A stretch of 64,000 nucleotides of DNA from Saprospiraceae bacterium (GCA_019638385.1 JAHBTW010000002.1:248001-312000); one strand, 5' to 3'. Counted from the first letter of the stretch, positions 18,528 to 29,366 are shown. The notes: generated by a model not told the origin, from the sequence alone. Numbers and translations are program-made.

Positions 18528-20573
18528 ATGAGAAATACGTCTCTTCGCGCCGCCGACAACATCCGCATCCTTGCCGCCGCTATGGTGGAAAAAGCTAAGT
18601 CGGGGCACCCCGGCGGGCCGATGGGCGGAGCGGATTTTGTGCATATTCTGTATTCTGAGTTTTTGAACTACGACCCTGCGGACATGAACTGGCCGCTGCG
18701 CGATCGATTCTTTTTGGACGCGGGCCACATGTCGGCCATGTTGTATGCACAGCAAACCCTGCTCGGCAATTACGCGATGGACGACCTTCGCAATTTCCGT
18801 CAATGGGGCAGTCCTACGCCCGGCCACCCGGAACTGGACGTAGCGCGCGGCATCGAAAACACCTCCGGGCCGCTCGGACTGGGCCACACGTTCGGTATCG
18901 GTGCGGCCATTGCAGAGCGGTTTCTGGCCGCACGATTCGGTGAAGCTGTTGCGCACAAAACCTTCCTTTATATATCGGACGGTGGAGTGCAGGAGGAAAT
19001 ATCTCAATCGGCCGCTCGCATAGCCGGGCACCTCGGCCTGGGCAACATCGTTATGTTTTACGATGCCAACGACATACAGCTTTCCACCACGGTGGATACG
19101 GTGACGAGCGAGCACACTGAAATGAAGTATCAGGCATGGAACTGGCACGTCATCAGCATTGACGGCAACGACCACGACGCCATCCGCTCGGCCCTGCGCG
19201 CCGGCATCGCCGAAACCGACCGTCCCACCCTCATCATCGGCAAAACCGTGATGGGCAAAGGCGCCCGCACTGCTGACGGGGCAGTGTTTGAAGGCGAAGT
19301 GGAACTGCACGGTCAACCCCTCAGCGGCGCCGGCGCTTCGTTTGAAAAAACCATCGCCGGCCTTGGCGGCAATCCGGAACAACCCTTTGAGGTATTTCCC
19401 GACGTGGCCGAATACTACCAACAGGTGCTGGAGCAAAAAAAGAAAGCCGCCAAACGCCGCAAATCCGATTTCAAAAAATGGGAAAAAGAGCATCCCGATC
19501 TCGCCGCAAAATACCGCCACTTCCTTTCCGGTAAACTGCCCGACATCCATTGGGATCAAATACAAACCAAAACCAACGATGCCACTCGCAATGCATCGGG
19601 CGCTGTGTTGTCGCATCTGGCCGTCACCGTAGAAAACATGATTGTGGCTTCTGCCGACTTAGCCAACAGCGACAAAACCGAAAATTTCCTCAAAAAAACA
19701 ACGGCGTTCCGGCGCGGCGACTTCTCCGGCGCGTTCCTGCAAGCAGGGGTATCGGAGCTTACTATGGCCGCGCTCGCTACCGGCATGGCCCTGCACGGCG
19801 GCGTCATTCCGGCCTGCGCTACTTTTTTCGCTTTTTCCGACTACATGAAACCGGCCATTCGCGTGGCGGCCCTCATGGAGCAGCCCGTCATTTTCATCTG
19901 GACGCACGATGCTTTCCGGGTAGGCGAAGACGGCCCCACGCATCAGCCGGTGGAACAGGAAGCTCAAATCCGCCTGTTGGAACAACTCAAAAATCACTCC
20001 GGTCGCAACGCCTTCCTCGCACTGCGCCCCGCCGACGGCGCCGAAACGGTAGCCTCCTGGCGCCTGGCACTCCAAAACAGACATTCGCCTTCCGGTCTCA
20101 TTCTGTCGCGGCAAGGCATCAGCGATTTGCCCGGCGATGCCAAAGCCCGCGCTACCGATACGGCCAAAGGCGCCTACATCGTGGAAGACTGCGAAGGAAA
20201 ACCCGATGTCATTCTGTTGGCCAACGGCTCGGAAGTGGCTACCCTCGTGGCCGGCGCTGCCCGCCTGCGCAGCGAAAAAGGACTACAAGTACGCATCGTT
20301 TCTGCACCGTCGGAAGGTCTTTTTTGCAACCAGACGCTCAAGTACCGACGCAGCGTACTGCCCGGCAATGTGCCCATATTCGGCCTCACGGCAGGGCTGC
20401 CCGTCACGCTGCAAGGATTGGCCGGCGCGCGTGGCAAAGTGTTTGGCCTGAGCCATTTCGGCTATTCTGCGCCGTTCAAAGTGCTGGATGAAAAATTCGG
20501 TTTTACGGGAGATAATGTGTTTGAGCAGGTGGTGAAGATGGTGGGGGCGATAGGCAGAGTGCATAAAGCATAG
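18528..20573 (+). CDS. tkt: Transketolase
   Basis: A 681-residue thiamine-diphosphate enzyme of the pentose phosphate pathway, moving two-carbon units between sugar phosphates. The N-terminal TPP domain has 'KSGHPGGPMGGADFVHIL' and 'GHMSAMLYAQQTLLG'; the TPP/Mg loop reads 'ISDGGVQEEISQSAAR' ... 'YDANDIQLST', slightly different from the usual GDG. The pyrimidine domain has 'GVSELTMAALATGMALHGG' and 'THDAFRVGEDGPTHQPVE', and the C-terminal domain follows. A charged Lys/Arg segment (about residues 300-330) sits between the domains. All domains are on one chain, unlike split archaeal-type enzymes. Confidence 0.95.
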   Translation: MRNTSLRAADNIRILAAAMVEKAKSGHPGGPMGGADFVHILYSEFLNYDPADMNWPLRDRFFLDAGHMSAMLYAQQTLLGNYAMDDLRNFRQWGSPTPGHPELDVARGIENTSGPLGLGHTFGIGAAIAERFLAARFGEAVAHKTFLYISDGGVQEEISQSAARIAGHLGLGNIVMFYDANDIQLSTTVDTVTSEHTEMKYQAWNWHVISIDGNDHDAIRSALRAGIAETDRPTLIIGKTVMGKGARTADGAVFEGEVELHGQPLSGAGASFEKTIAGLGGNPEQPFEVFPDVAEYYQQVLEQKKKAAKRRKSDFKKWEKEHPDLAAKYRHFLSGKLPDIHWDQIQTKTNDATRNASGAVLSHLAVTVENMIVASADLANSDKTENFLKKTTAFRRGDFSGAFLQAGVSELTMAALATGMALHGGVIPACATFFAFSDYMKPAIRVAALMEQPVIFIWTHDAFRVGEDGPTHQPVEQEAQIRLLEQLKNHSGRNAFLALRPADGAETVASWRLALQNRHSPSGLILSRQGISDLPGDAKARATDTAKGAYIVEDCEGKPDVILLANGSEVATLVAGAARLRSEKGLQVRIVSAPSEGLFCNQTLKYRRSVLPGNVPIFGLTAGLPVTLQGLAGARGKVFGLSHFGYSAPFKVLDEKFGFTGDNVFEQVVKMVGAIGRVHKA

Positions 20574-20609
20574 GGACCGAGCAACGCTCACACAACGGAC
20601 AATAAAATA

Positions 20610-23408
20610 ATGCAGGACCAACAACCATTCAGTTTTGACCGGTTTCGGCGGGTATCGTTTCAGCAGAAATCGCCGCGTTCCTTTGCGGAGGTGTTTTTTC
20701 AAATCAGTTTTGACGAATTTGGAGCATATCTGTCGGTGACGGACGTCAAGGGTAAAGAAGTAGAGACGAGTTACCTAAACTACGGCGGCGCGGCGCGCAA
20801 TGTGCTGCGCGTATTGGAGCAAATACACGAGAAGAACAGCTTTGTCATCAATTGGGAGCGGCCTTCTGACAAGACTTATCTGGCCGAACATCCGTATTTG
20901 CTGGAAGCGCTGCGCCACTGCGACAACGTGGTGGATGCCGCTCGCAAACCGACGGAGTTTTCGGAAACGCCCGGCCAACTGCGCCTTCAGCTCGCCGCCT
21001 CCGAACGAGAGCAGTTTTTGCGCTCCGGCTTACTTTTATTGCACGAGGGAACCGTCATAGAAACCTTTCAACCGGTGACGGAGCAGTTTGTGCTCGCCGG
21101 CAACAAATTGATAGAGGTAGCGCCTTTGGGCGGCAATTTTTCGGCGCTTTCCCATTTCAATACGGATGTAGCCCGAAAAGATTTGCCGCTTTTTCTGACG
21201 CTCATTTTTTCCAATTTTGAAAACCTCGATCTGATCTACGAGGATTACCGCCTCTCCATTCGCCCCGACGATAAAATCCAGGCTGCGCCCTGCCTTATTT
21301 TTGAAAAAATAGATGAAGACAATTCCCTCTTCCTGCGGGTGGGTCAAACCTTGCCTGATCTGGATTTCAACGCGCTGGAGCAGTTCGACCTCTACCGCTA
21401 TGCCGAAATCAACGACATGGCGCGCAGCATCACCGTTAAATACATAGATCAGGCGCCCGGCGAAGTGCTCACGGGCAATATACAGCGCTTGTTGCGCAAG
21501 CACGAACCGAAAAAGCGCAAAAGCGAGCGCGACGAGATCATGCTCGACAGCAACCTGTTTGTGATACCGGAAGAAACGGCTGCGTCTTTTATCTATGCCG
21601 AGCTGCCCAATCTGCTCAACGAATACACCGTGTTCGGAGCAGAAAAACTCCGTTCTTACAAAATCAACTCCAAGCCGCCCAAATTAGAACTAAGCCTGAA
21701 CCACTCCATTGATTTTTTTGAAGGCAGCGTTGATCTGGATTTCGACGGCGAAAAGATCAGCCTGTTCGATGCGTTGGCGCAGTACAACAAGCACCGCTAT
21801 GTGCTGCTCAGCGATGGCAGTCATGCGCTGCTCAACGAGGCTTATGTAAAGCGATTGGAGCGCCTGTTTAAGAAAAAAGGTAAAAAAACGCAGTTGTCGT
21901 TTTTTGACCTGCCGCTGTTGGAAGACCTGATCGAAGAAACCGCCAAGGACAAAGTGTTTGAGCGCTCGCGCAGCATTTTCGAGGGATTCAACCAGTTGAG
22001 CGCACAAAAACTGAAGTTGCCCAAGCTGAACGCCACCCTGCGCCCGTATCAGGAGCAGGGCTTCCGCTGGCTGAGCTACCTGCACGAGCAAAAACTCGGC
22101 GGTTGCCTCGCCGATGACATGGGCCTCGGCAAAACCCTGCAAGCCATTGCACTGCTGGCCACCATTTACCCCAAAGAAAAAACGCCCACGCTCATCGTGA
22201 TGCCCCGCAGCCTGCTCTTCAACTGGGAGCGCGAGGTGAGGCGATTTGCGCCGCAGCTCAGCACCTACACGTTTTACGGCCTGAGCCGCGAATACGAGGC
22301 GTTGCGCAGCGCCAATCTGGTGTTTACCACTTACGCCACCATGCGCAACGAGATAGAAAAGCTCAAAGACGAGTCGTTCTATTACGTCATCCTCGACGAA
22401 TCGCAGAACATCAAAAACCTCACGACCCAAACTACCAAAGCCGCCCTGTTGCTGCGTTGCAAACACCGCCTTGCGCTCAGCGGCACGCCTATAGAGAACA
22501 ACCTCGGCGAGCTGTACGCTTTGTTTCACTTTCTCAATCCGGCCATGTTCGGCTCCACCGGCCAATTCAACGAGGACTACCTCACACCTATTCAAAAACA
22601 CAACGACAAAGAAGCCACCCTCCAACTGCGCCGCAAGATTTACCCATTCGTACTGCGCCGCCTCAAACGGGATGTGCTGGCCGATCTGCCCGATAAGATA
22701 GAGCAAACCCTCTATGTGGAAATGGGCGCAGAGCAAAAACGCCTCTACGAGCAGCGCCGGCAGTACTTCGCGCAGGCCGTGCAGGCGCAAATACAGGAAA
22801 AAGGCGTGGCCGGTTCGCAGTTCTTTGTGTTTCAGGCATTGAGCGAGCTGCGTCAAATTGCCACCATCCCCGAAGCCCTCACCGAAGGCCGGGTGGAAAG
22901 CGCCAAGCTCGAACTGCTCACCGAACAACTGCTCGACGCATTGGCCAACGGGCACAAAGCCCTCGTATTCGTCAATTTTCTCGCGGCCATCGAGAGCATT
23001 TCCACCCGCTTAGACGAGGCCGGCGTAGGGTTCGTATCCATGACCGGCGCTACCCGCGACCGCGAAACGCTCGTGAACCGTTTTCAAAACGACCCTGACT
23101 GCCGCGTGTTCCTGATGACCCTCAAAACCGGCGGCGTGGGCCTCAACCTCACCGCAGCCGACACCATATTTATATACGATCCCTGGTGGAACGTGGCCGC
23201 CGAAAACCAGGCCATTGACCGCGCGCACCGCATCGGGCAAATGAGCAAGGTATTGGCCTACAAACTGATTGCACAAGACAGCATAGAGGAAAAAATACTC
23301 CAATTGCAACAACTCAAAAAAGAGCTTTTCGACAACATCATCTCCGCCGACGGCGCCTCCCTCAAAGCGCTCTCGGAGGACGATATCAACCTCCTGCTTG
23401 GAAAATGA
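20610..23408 (+). CDS. SNF2-family DNA-dependent ATPase
   Basis: A 932-residue protein. The first about 450 residues have no recognised motif, apart from a basic stretch 'KHEPKKRKSERDE'. The SNF2 core then shows motif I 'ADDMGLGKTLQAIALLA', motif II 'VILDESQNIKN' (DESQ in place of DEAH), motif III 'LALSGTPIENNLGELYALF', and motifs V/VI 'TLKTGGVGLNLTAADTIFIYDPWWNVAAENQAIDRAHRIGQ'. Such Swi2/Snf2 proteins translocate on duplex DNA and remodel protein-DNA complexes such as RNA polymerase. Its stop overlaps the start of the next gene by four bases (ATGA), so the two are translationally coupled. Confidence 0.93.
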   Translation: MQDQQPFSFDRFRRVSFQQKSPRSFAEVFFQISFDEFGAYLSVTDVKGKEVETSYLNYGGAARNVLRVLEQIHEKNSFVINWERPSDKTYLAEHPYLLEALRHCDNVVDAARKPTEFSETPGQLRLQLAASEREQFLRSGLLLLHEGTVIETFQPVTEQFVLAGNKLIEVAPLGGNFSALSHFNTDVARKDLPLFLTLIFSNFENLDLIYEDYRLSIRPDDKIQAAPCLIFEKIDEDNSLFLRVGQTLPDLDFNALEQFDLYRYAEINDMARSITVKYIDQAPGEVLTGNIQRLLRKHEPKKRKSERDEIMLDSNLFVIPEETAASFIYAELPNLLNEYTVFGAEKLRSYKINSKPPKLELSLNHSIDFFEGSVDLDFDGEKISLFDALAQYNKHRYVLLSDGSHALLNEAYVKRLERLFKKKGKKTQLSFFDLPLLEDLIEETAKDKVFERSRSIFEGFNQLSAQKLKLPKLNATLRPYQEQGFRWLSYLHEQKLGGCLADDMGLGKTLQAIALLATIYPKEKTPTLIVMPRSLLFNWEREVRRFAPQLSTYTFYGLSREYEALRSANLVFTTYATMRNEIEKLKDESFYYVILDESQNIKNLTTQTTKAALLLRCKHRLALSGTPIENNLGELYALFHFLNPAMFGSTGQFNEDYLTPIQKHNDKEATLQLRRKIYPFVLRRLKRDVLADLPDKIEQTLYVEMGAEQKRLYEQRRQYFAQAVQAQIQEKGVAGSQFFVFQALSELRQIATIPEALTEGRVESAKLELLTEQLLDALANGHKALVFVNFLAAIESISTRLDEAGVGFVSMTGATRDRETLVNRFQNDPDCRVFLMTLKTGGVGLNLTAADTIFIYDPWWNVAAENQAIDRAHRIGQMSKVLAYKLIAQDSIEEKILQLQQLKKELFDNIISADGASLKALSEDDINLLLGK

Positions 23409-25231
23409 GCGAATACCAACAACAGTTAAAATTAGCGGCCGAAATATTGGATGCAAGCCATACGAAAGATGCGCTTAACTCGCAGTGGGCAAGCCTGGCT
23501 AAAAAATTCATAGCCGAACAGGCGGCTTTGTTAAAAGGTGAAGGCGCAACAGACAACCTACTTCATGCGGTAAGCGAAATTAAAAACCCCAATAAAACCC
23601 AACTGGCGCAGCTATGCGCACTGCCTTTTGCTTCGAAGAAGAGCTACCAGACATTTTTGCAATTTCTAGATAAGGAGGTGGCCAAGGTATGGGAAGAGTT
23701 GATTTGGGAGGAGCGATTGTCAGACTCCGAAATTGAAAAACGGCTCGGCATCAAGGTGTATCAGATGTTTGAACAGGAAAACTATTACCGGACGGTTTTC
23801 ATATCAAAACGGGTTGATCCGCGCTTTGCTATTTTTTCTAATGTCAGATCACACAACTATTACAGTTACTACAATTCCGGCGACAAGGAAATATTGCTCG
23901 GACTGCCGCTACTGCTGCGGCAACTGGTAGCTGAATATTACGAGCTGCCCGAAAATGCTCAACTCATCGCCGTACCGGCCCCAACGGCAACCGCTTATGT
24001 GTATGATACCGGCGAGCGGGACATCCTGCTGGAATTGCCGCGCGTACTTTCTTACAAAGAACAAGGGCAGGTCAACTACACCGTAAAAGACAGGCCGGCC
24101 CTGAACACGCTGCCCCGAATGACCAAAAACCTCAGCATCCGGGAGTTTTTTCCACAAACCGACGACAAACAGCTCAAACACCTGCGCACCTTGATGCTAG
24201 CGGCTATGGCGCTTCACATTCGCGGCGCCAAATTGACCCCGAATACTCCGACCGTCATCCGTACCCTGTTTCGAAAAGCATACGTTGAATCGGCTTTCAC
24301 TGCCGGCTTTTTGCTCACCGACCTCAAAGGTATGGGGCATTTGGAAAATTACGATTTGCAAAAAAGGGAGGAGGCTATGCTACAGGTACTGGCCACGCTG
24401 CCGGCGGGCGCCTGGATATCGGTGGAGCGGTTGAAACGTTTTGTGCGCTTTCATTTACTCGACATTCGCCCGATGTCTGACTATACTGCCACCAACAAAT
24501 TACATTACGAGTACGAGAGAGAAGGTAAATGGGATAAAAAACACTACATCAACAAAGGGGATTTTGCAAGAGCGATTGAGATGCCGTACTTCCTGAGCTC
24601 CTTTTTCCTTTTTGCTGCATTCGGGCTGTGCGATATTGCTTACGATGCGCCCGATCTCAATCAACTCGGCCGCGAGTGCTACTCCTCCTGGGACGGCCTG
24701 CGCTTTGTGCGGCGCACCGCTCTCGGCGATTATGTGTGCGGCTTCAGCAAAACCTACGATGCCACAGACTTGGCGCCGGATACCATCATCACGCTGTCGC
24801 CCGACACCCTGCTCATCACTACAGAAGACACGGATACATCTGCCGCCGCACTGCTCGAACCCTACACCGAGCGCCTCGGCGCCAACCGCTTTCGCACCGA
24901 CAATCAGATTTTTCTCAAAAATATTCGCTCGAAAAAAGAGTTAGAAGGCAAAATTGCCCTGTTCAAACAAATTATCGGCAACGAGCTTCCGCCCAACTGG
25001 ACCGCGTTCTTTCAGGATATGCTCCACAAAATCAATCCTTTCGAAGCTGTAGAGGTGGCTGCTATTTTGCAAATTCCGACCGACAACAAAGCGCTCATTC
25101 AACTCATTGCACAAGACCCGGTACTCAAATCATTGATCGTAAAAGCAGAAGGCTACATGATCGTGGTGCCCAAAGGCAACTACGCCGCCATGAAGCGCCG
25201 CCTGCAGGAGTTTGGCTATTTGTTGACGTAA
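23405..25231 (+). CDS. Conserved partner protein coupled to the SNF2 ATPase
   Basis: A 608-residue protein, mostly helical, with no ATPase motif. The last 150 residues resemble the helicase-associated C-terminal domain seen in XPB/Ssl2-like proteins: 'TIITLSPDTLLITTEDTDTSAAALLEPYTERLG' and the ending 'LIAQDPVLKSLIVKAEGYMIVVPKGNYAAMKRRLQEFG'. The middle contains a winged-helix-like segment ('LATLPAGAWISVERLKRFVRFHLLDIRP'). The four-base overlap with the SNF2 gene suggests both products are needed in fixed ratio, perhaps as one DNA-remodelling complex. Similarity to the XPB-associated domain is from memory and tentative. Confidence 0.7.
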   Translation: MSEYQQQLKLAAEILDASHTKDALNSQWASLAKKFIAEQAALLKGEGATDNLLHAVSEIKNPNKTQLAQLCALPFASKKSYQTFLQFLDKEVAKVWEELIWEERLSDSEIEKRLGIKVYQMFEQENYYRTVFISKRVDPRFAIFSNVRSHNYYSYYNSGDKEILLGLPLLLRQLVAEYYELPENAQLIAVPAPTATAYVYDTGERDILLELPRVLSYKEQGQVNYTVKDRPALNTLPRMTKNLSIREFFPQTDDKQLKHLRTLMLAAMALHIRGAKLTPNTPTVIRTLFRKAYVESAFTAGFLLTDLKGMGHLENYDLQKREEAMLQVLATLPAGAWISVERLKRFVRFHLLDIRPMSDYTATNKLHYEYEREGKWDKKHYINKGDFARAIEMPYFLSSFFLFAAFGLCDIAYDAPDLNQLGRECYSSWDGLRFVRRTALGDYVCGFSKTYDATDLAPDTIITLSPDTLLITTEDTDTSAAALLEPYTERLGANRFRTDNQIFLKNIRSKKELEGKIALFKQIIGNELPPNWTAFFQDMLHKINPFEAVEVAAILQIPTDNKALIQLIAQDPVLKSLIVKAEGYMIVVPKGNYAAMKRRLQEFGYLLT

Positions 25232-25256
25232 TATGTTAGGAGCGATTAGCTATTCC

Positions 25257-26180
25257 TTACAGTTTCCCGTGCTCCTTCAAGATACGGGCCACTTCCGTCT
25301 CATCCAGCCCGGTGATATTGGCAATGAGCGGCAAAGAAAGGCCGTTGGCATAAGCGTTTAATGCGACTTCTATTTTACCTTCTATTTTACCTTCTATTTT
25401 ACCTTCTATTTTACCTTCCTCTTTGATCAACCGATAGGTGCTCATGATTGTCTCCTTAACCGGTGCGGAGGGTATTTGTTGAATGGTTTTCATAATTTTT
25501 TCTTTTGACAACTTGGTAATACTAAGGATGTAAACGGACACGGTAATCAAAAAGTTTTTCTGAATATACGGCTCTAAGCTGCTCGATATCTGAATGAAAT
25601 GCCGGAGCAGCCCCTCCGTATCGTACCGGTAACGCTGCACCATCATCGCCGCGCCCAGCAGTGCATTGCCCAAACGGATGATTTGGTCCTCCGACAAATC
25701 GAACAAGCTGACGAAGATCGTATTAAATCCCGGAATATAGGGCCGCAAAGCGACCGGTAAATCGCCGAAGTGATCGTGTACCTCGCGCAGTTTCCATTTT
25801 CGCTTGCCTTGATAATATAGGCACGGTACGATGGGATGCAATTTTCCGCCCTGTTTGATCTGTGTGGCGTAGCCGTTGGCTATGTAGCTCAATATCTGAA
25901 ACATAGCATACTTCTCCGGCTCCGACTTGGCCTCCAACAACACAGAAACAAAGGCGTGATCAGATTTCCCCTTGTATGGAATCCGAACCACTATATCTGC
26001 AAATGTCTCTTCCAGTTCCGGCGAAATGAAGCTGGTGTTTGCATATTCCATGCGGGGGATGTCGAGTAGGACGGAAACATCGCTGGGCAGGTATGCCTGC
26101 AAAAACTCAATGGCCATCTCCCGGTCAGAAAGCATTTCTTTGACAAACTTGTCGTGCGGGTTATTGACGGATTTGGCCAT
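25257..26180 (-). CDS. Rpn/PD-(D/E)XK family nuclease (transposase_31-like)
   Basis: A 307-residue protein that starts 'KSVNNPHDKFVKEMLSDREMAIEFLQAYLP', the signature of the Rpn family of recombination-promoting nucleases. The nuclease core is 'EETFADIVVRIPY...HAFVSVLLEAKSEPEKYAMFQILSYIANGY', with D and E-x-K as metal-binding catalytic residues. The C-terminal part is variable and carries four perfect repeats of the four-residue unit EGKI before a short helix-turn-helix-like tail ('LSLPLIANITGLDETEVARILKEHG'). Such proteins make DNA breaks and several copies per genome are common. Confidence 0.9.
   Translation of the reverse strand: MAKSVNNPHDKFVKEMLSDREMAIEFLQAYLPSDVSVLLDIPRMEYANTSFISPELEETFADIVVRIPYKGKSDHAFVSVLLEAKSEPEKYAMFQILSYIANGYATQIKQGGKLHPIVPCLYYQGKRKWKLREVHDHFGDLPVALRPYIPGFNTIFVSLFDLSEDQIIRLGNALLGAAMMVQRYRYDTEGLLRHFIQISSSLEPYIQKNFLITVSVYILSITKLSKEKIMKTIQQIPSAPVKETIMSTYRLIKEEGKIEGKIEGKIEGKIEVALNAYANGLSLPLIANITGLDETEVARILKEHGKL
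25369..25416. repeat. Four tandem 12-bp repeats inside the Rpn-type gene
   Basis: TCTATTTTACCT is repeated four times without change. On the coding (minus) strand each copy encodes EGKI in a helical linker. Because 12 is a multiple of three, slippage would lengthen or shorten the linker without changing frame. Confidence 0.9.
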
Positions 26181-26223
26181 GAAGCAAATATAGTACGTTC
26201 CCTAAGAGTTCCGCATCGCTCCC

Positions 26224-29034
26224 CTACCCTTCCGGCTCTTCATCAGGGTCCGAATTTAAGTCTTTCAGTGTATTGAGCACATCTTGTGTGGCATTGTCTA
26301 ATTTTTCCAGACGACGCTTGCGTTCCCTTGCGGCAGCATCTGTGTCAACCGGTTCCGAGGCGGGTTCGGAGGTTTCTTCCTCCTCATCCACTACTTCCTC
26401 TGCTTCGGGGATGTGAACGACGCCGGGGAACGGCTCTTTTTTGAACGTAAGCCCTTTCGGATCAGTGTGTACATAAATGGTATCGCCGGGACCAAACGTG
26501 CCGGCCAGTACGAGGCGGGAAAGCTCGTTGATGACCTCTTTTTGCAACACGCGCTTCATGGGGCGGGCGCCAAACTGCGGCTCGTAGCCGAGGTCGGCCA
26601 GTAAGCCGGCGGCTTCGTCGCTTACGCGAATGACGATGCGCTGCCGGGCAAGCATTTTCTCCACTTTTTTCAATTGCAAATAGAGAATCTGTTTGATTTC
26701 GGCTTTGGTGAGCGGCAAGAACACAATCTGCTCGTCAATGCGATTGAGGAATTCCGGGCGCAGACTTTGTTTGAGCAGGTCGAGTACCTCTACCTTCGTG
26801 GTTTCTATGATCTCAGCGCGGTGTTTATCGCCGAGGGCGTCCAAATCTTCAAAGTTTTCGAGGATGTTTTCCGCCCCCATGTTGGAGGTCATGATGATGA
26901 TGGTATTTTTGAAATTGGCCACGCGGCCTTTGTTGTCGGTGAGGCGACCGTCGTCAAGTACCTGCAATAAGATGTTGAAGGTGTCGGGGTGCGCCTTTTC
27001 GATTTCATCCAACAGGATGATGGAATAAGGTTTGCGACGCACGGCCTCGGTGAGTTGGCCGCCCTCTTCATAACCCACATAGCCGGGAGGGGCGCCTACG
27101 AGCCGCGACACCGTGTGGCGCTCCTGGTACTCGCTCATGTCAATGCGGGTGATGGCTTTTTCGTCGTCGAAGAGCATTTCGGCCAATGTTTTGGCCAACT
27201 CCGTTTTGCCCACGCCGGTGGGACCGAGGAAGATAAACGATCCAATGGGCCGGTCGGCGTCGCCTAATCCGGCGCGACTGCGGCGCACGGCATCCGATAC
27301 GGCAATCACTGCCTCCTGCTGCCCGATGAGGCGTTTGCCAATTTCGTCTTCCAGTGTGAGTAGCTTTTCCTTTTCACTTTGGAGCATTTTGGCCACCGGG
27401 ATACCCGTCCAGCGCGATACGACGTCGGCAATGTCGTTGGCGGTTACCTGATCGTTGGTAAACCGGCTTTCTTCGGGCAGTTTTTCCAATTTCTCTTCGG
27501 CCGCCTTGAGCATGGCGTGTTTGGTTTGCAATTCGCCGTAGCGGATTTTGGCCACCGTTTCAAAATCGCTGTTGCGCTCGGCGCGCTCGGCGTCCATTTC
27601 CAAGGCTTCTATGTCTTTTCGGATATCCTGAACGGTATCCACAATTTCCTTTTCACTTTGCCAGGCGGCACGCAGGGCGTCGCGCTTTTCGCGGGCGTTG
27701 GCTATTTGTTCGTTGATGATTTCCAATACCTTCTTATCGCCTTCGCGCTTGATGTGTTCGCGCTCTATTTCCAACTGGCGCACGCGGCGGTCCCACTCGT
27801 CAATTTTATCGGGCACGGAATCGAGTTCGAGACGGAGTTTGGCAGCGGCTTCGTCTATGAGGTCAATGGCCTTGTCGGGCAGGAAGCGGTCGGCGATGTA
27901 GCGATACGAAAGTTCGGCTGCGGCGATGAGCGCTTCGTCCAATATTTCGATTTTGTGATATACCTCGTAGCGCTCCTGCAAACCCCGCAGGATGGAGATA
28001 GTGTCGTCCACGCTGGGTTCGTCAATAAGGACGGTTTGAAAGCGGCGCACCAACGCCTTGTCGTTTTCAAAATACTTCTGATACTCGTCCAAGGTAGTCG
28101 CGCCGATGGTACGCAGTTCGCCGCGGGCCAGTGCCGGTTTCAGAATATTGGCCGCATCCATAGCGCCGCCGCCGCCGCCGGCCCCGATGAGAGTATGAAT
28201 TTCGTCAATGAACAGAATGATCTTGCCATTGGACTCGATCACTTCTTTGATGACGGCTTTGAGGCGTTCCTCGAATTCACCTTTGTATTTGGCGCCGGCG
28301 ATGAGGCCCGCGATGTCGAGCATGAAGATTTTTTTGTCGCGCAGGTTTTCGGGGATGTCGCCTTTCACAATGCGCCAGGCGATGCCCTCCACAATGGCGG
28401 TTTTACCTACGCCCGACTCGCCGATGAGGATGGGATTGTTCTTTTTACGACGGGAGAGGATGTGCAGTACCCGGCGTATTTCCTCGTCGCGGCCCACGAT
28501 GGGGTCGAGTTTGCCGCTTTCGGCCTGCTCGTTGAGGTTGATGCCGTATTTGCCAAGGGCGTTGTAGGTATCTTCCGCGCCGGGGTCTTGCACTTTGCTG
28601 CCTTTGCGCAATTCCTGAATGGCGGCGCGGGTGCCCTCTTCCGTCATACCGGCGGCTTTGAGCATCTTGGCGCCCTTGTCTTTGCCCTGCAAAATGCCGA
28701 GCAGGATGATTTCGATGGAGATGTATTCGTCGCCGAAGTCTTTGAGCATCTTTTTGGCGGCGAAGAGCGCGGCGTTGGCGTCGTTGGTGAGGTACTGTTT
28801 TTCAGCGCCCTCCACACGCGGATAGGTGGCAATAGCCTCATCCAATTGACGCTTGAGCTGGGGCAGGTTGACGCCTTGCTTTTGCAGCAAAAAATTGGGC
28901 ACGTTCTCGTCGGCTTCGAGCATGCCTTTGATCAAATGCACGGTGTCCACCTGTTGTTGGCTGAAACCGGTAGCGATCTGTTGCGCTTTGAGGATGGCTT
29001 CCTGCGCTTTTATGGTCAAATTGTCGAAAGTCAT
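26224..29034 (-). CDS. clpB: ATP-dependent disaggregase ClpB
   Basis: A 936-residue AAA+ chaperone that extracts and refolds aggregated proteins with DnaK. The N-domain (about 1-145) starts '[21 protein letters not shown]'. AAA-1 has Walker A 'GESGVGKTA' and Walker B '[17 protein letters not shown]'. A long coiled-coil middle domain follows (about 400-530). AAA-2 has '[16 protein letters not shown]' and '[16 protein letters not shown]'. The C-terminus carries an acidic tail of about 60 residues rich in Glu and Asp beyond the normal end near residue 870. No sigma32 or CIRCE-like site was seen upstream. Confidence 0.97.
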   Translation of the reverse strand: MTFDNLTIKAQEAILKAQQIATGFSQQQVDTVHLIKGMLEADENVPNFLLQKQGVNLPQLKRQLDEAIATYPRVEGAEKQYLTNDANAALFAAKKMLKDFGDEYISIEIILLGILQGKDKGAKMLKAAGMTEEGTRAAIQELRKGSKVQDPGAEDTYNALGKYGINLNEQAESGKLDPIVGRDEEIRRVLHILSRRKKNNPILIGESGVGKTAIVEGIAWRIVKGDIPENLRDKKIFMLDIAGLIAGAKYKGEFEERLKAVIKEVIESNGKIILFIDEIHTLIGAGGGGGAMDAANILKPALARGELRTIGATTLDEYQKYFENDKALVRRFQTVLIDEPSVDDTISILRGLQERYEVYHKIEILDEALIAAAELSYRYIADRFLPDKAIDLIDEAAAKLRLELDSVPDKIDEWDRRVRQLEIEREHIKREGDKKVLEIINEQIANAREKRDALRAAWQSEKEIVDTVQDIRKDIEALEMDAERAERNSDFETVAKIRYGELQTKHAMLKAAEEKLEKLPEESRFTNDQVTANDIADVVSRWTGIPVAKMLQSEKEKLLTLEDEIGKRLIGQQEAVIAVSDAVRRSRAGLGDADRPIGSFIFLGPTGVGKTELAKTLAEMLFDDEKAITRIDMSEYQERHTVSRLVGAPPGYVGYEEGGQLTEAVRRKPYSIILLDEIEKAHPDTFNILLQVLDDGRLTDNKGRVANFKNTIIIMTSNMGAENILENFEDLDALGDKHRAEIIETTKVEVLDLLKQSLRPEFLNRIDEQIVFLPLTKAEIKQILYLQLKKVEKMLARQRIVIRVSDEAAGLLADLGYEPQFGARPMKRVLQKEVINELSRLVLAGTFGPGDTIYVHTDPKGLTFKKEPFPGVVHIPEAEEVVDEEEETSEPASEPVDTDAAARERKRRLEKLDNATQDVLNTLKDLNSDPDEEPEG

Positions 29035-29366
29035 GGTTTTCTATTTTTAATAATGGCGGGTGAAATTGCATTTTTTTGCTGAACGCGGTTGCATTTTTAC
29101 CTTATTTTATACCTCGCACCGTGAGGTGCGAAGCTAATTTTGTCATACCGAGCGCTGCTATCCACATGCCTGGCAGCGCGAGGTATAATTGTCTATCAAA
29201 GACGCGGCCAATCCGTCGTTTTGCCGTTGTAAAAACAGCGGTATTCGACCAATCGGGGTAATGCGGTGATTGTCAGCGGTATTTTAAGGGATGAAAAACG
29301 GAGGCGTTTTTTCATATAGTCAAAATGGCAGTAGAGACGCATTGCAATGGCAGGATGGCAGCCGCC
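29035..29366. other. Intergenic region between clpB and the palindrome
   Basis: No credible gene. It contains the clpB upstream sequence and a short hairpin at about 29115-29135 (CGCACC/GGTGCG arms). Fragments of the GTAGAGACGCATTGCAATG repeat family start at 29331. Confidence 0.5.

Noticed and set aside
17106..19616. 836-residue frame on the minus strand across sucC and transketolase
   Set aside because: Antisense shadow of two well-recognised genes; composition follows their codon bias and no motif is present.
27379..29082. 567-residue plus-strand frame
   Set aside because: Antisense to clpB; Phe/Val-rich shadow sequence without family features.
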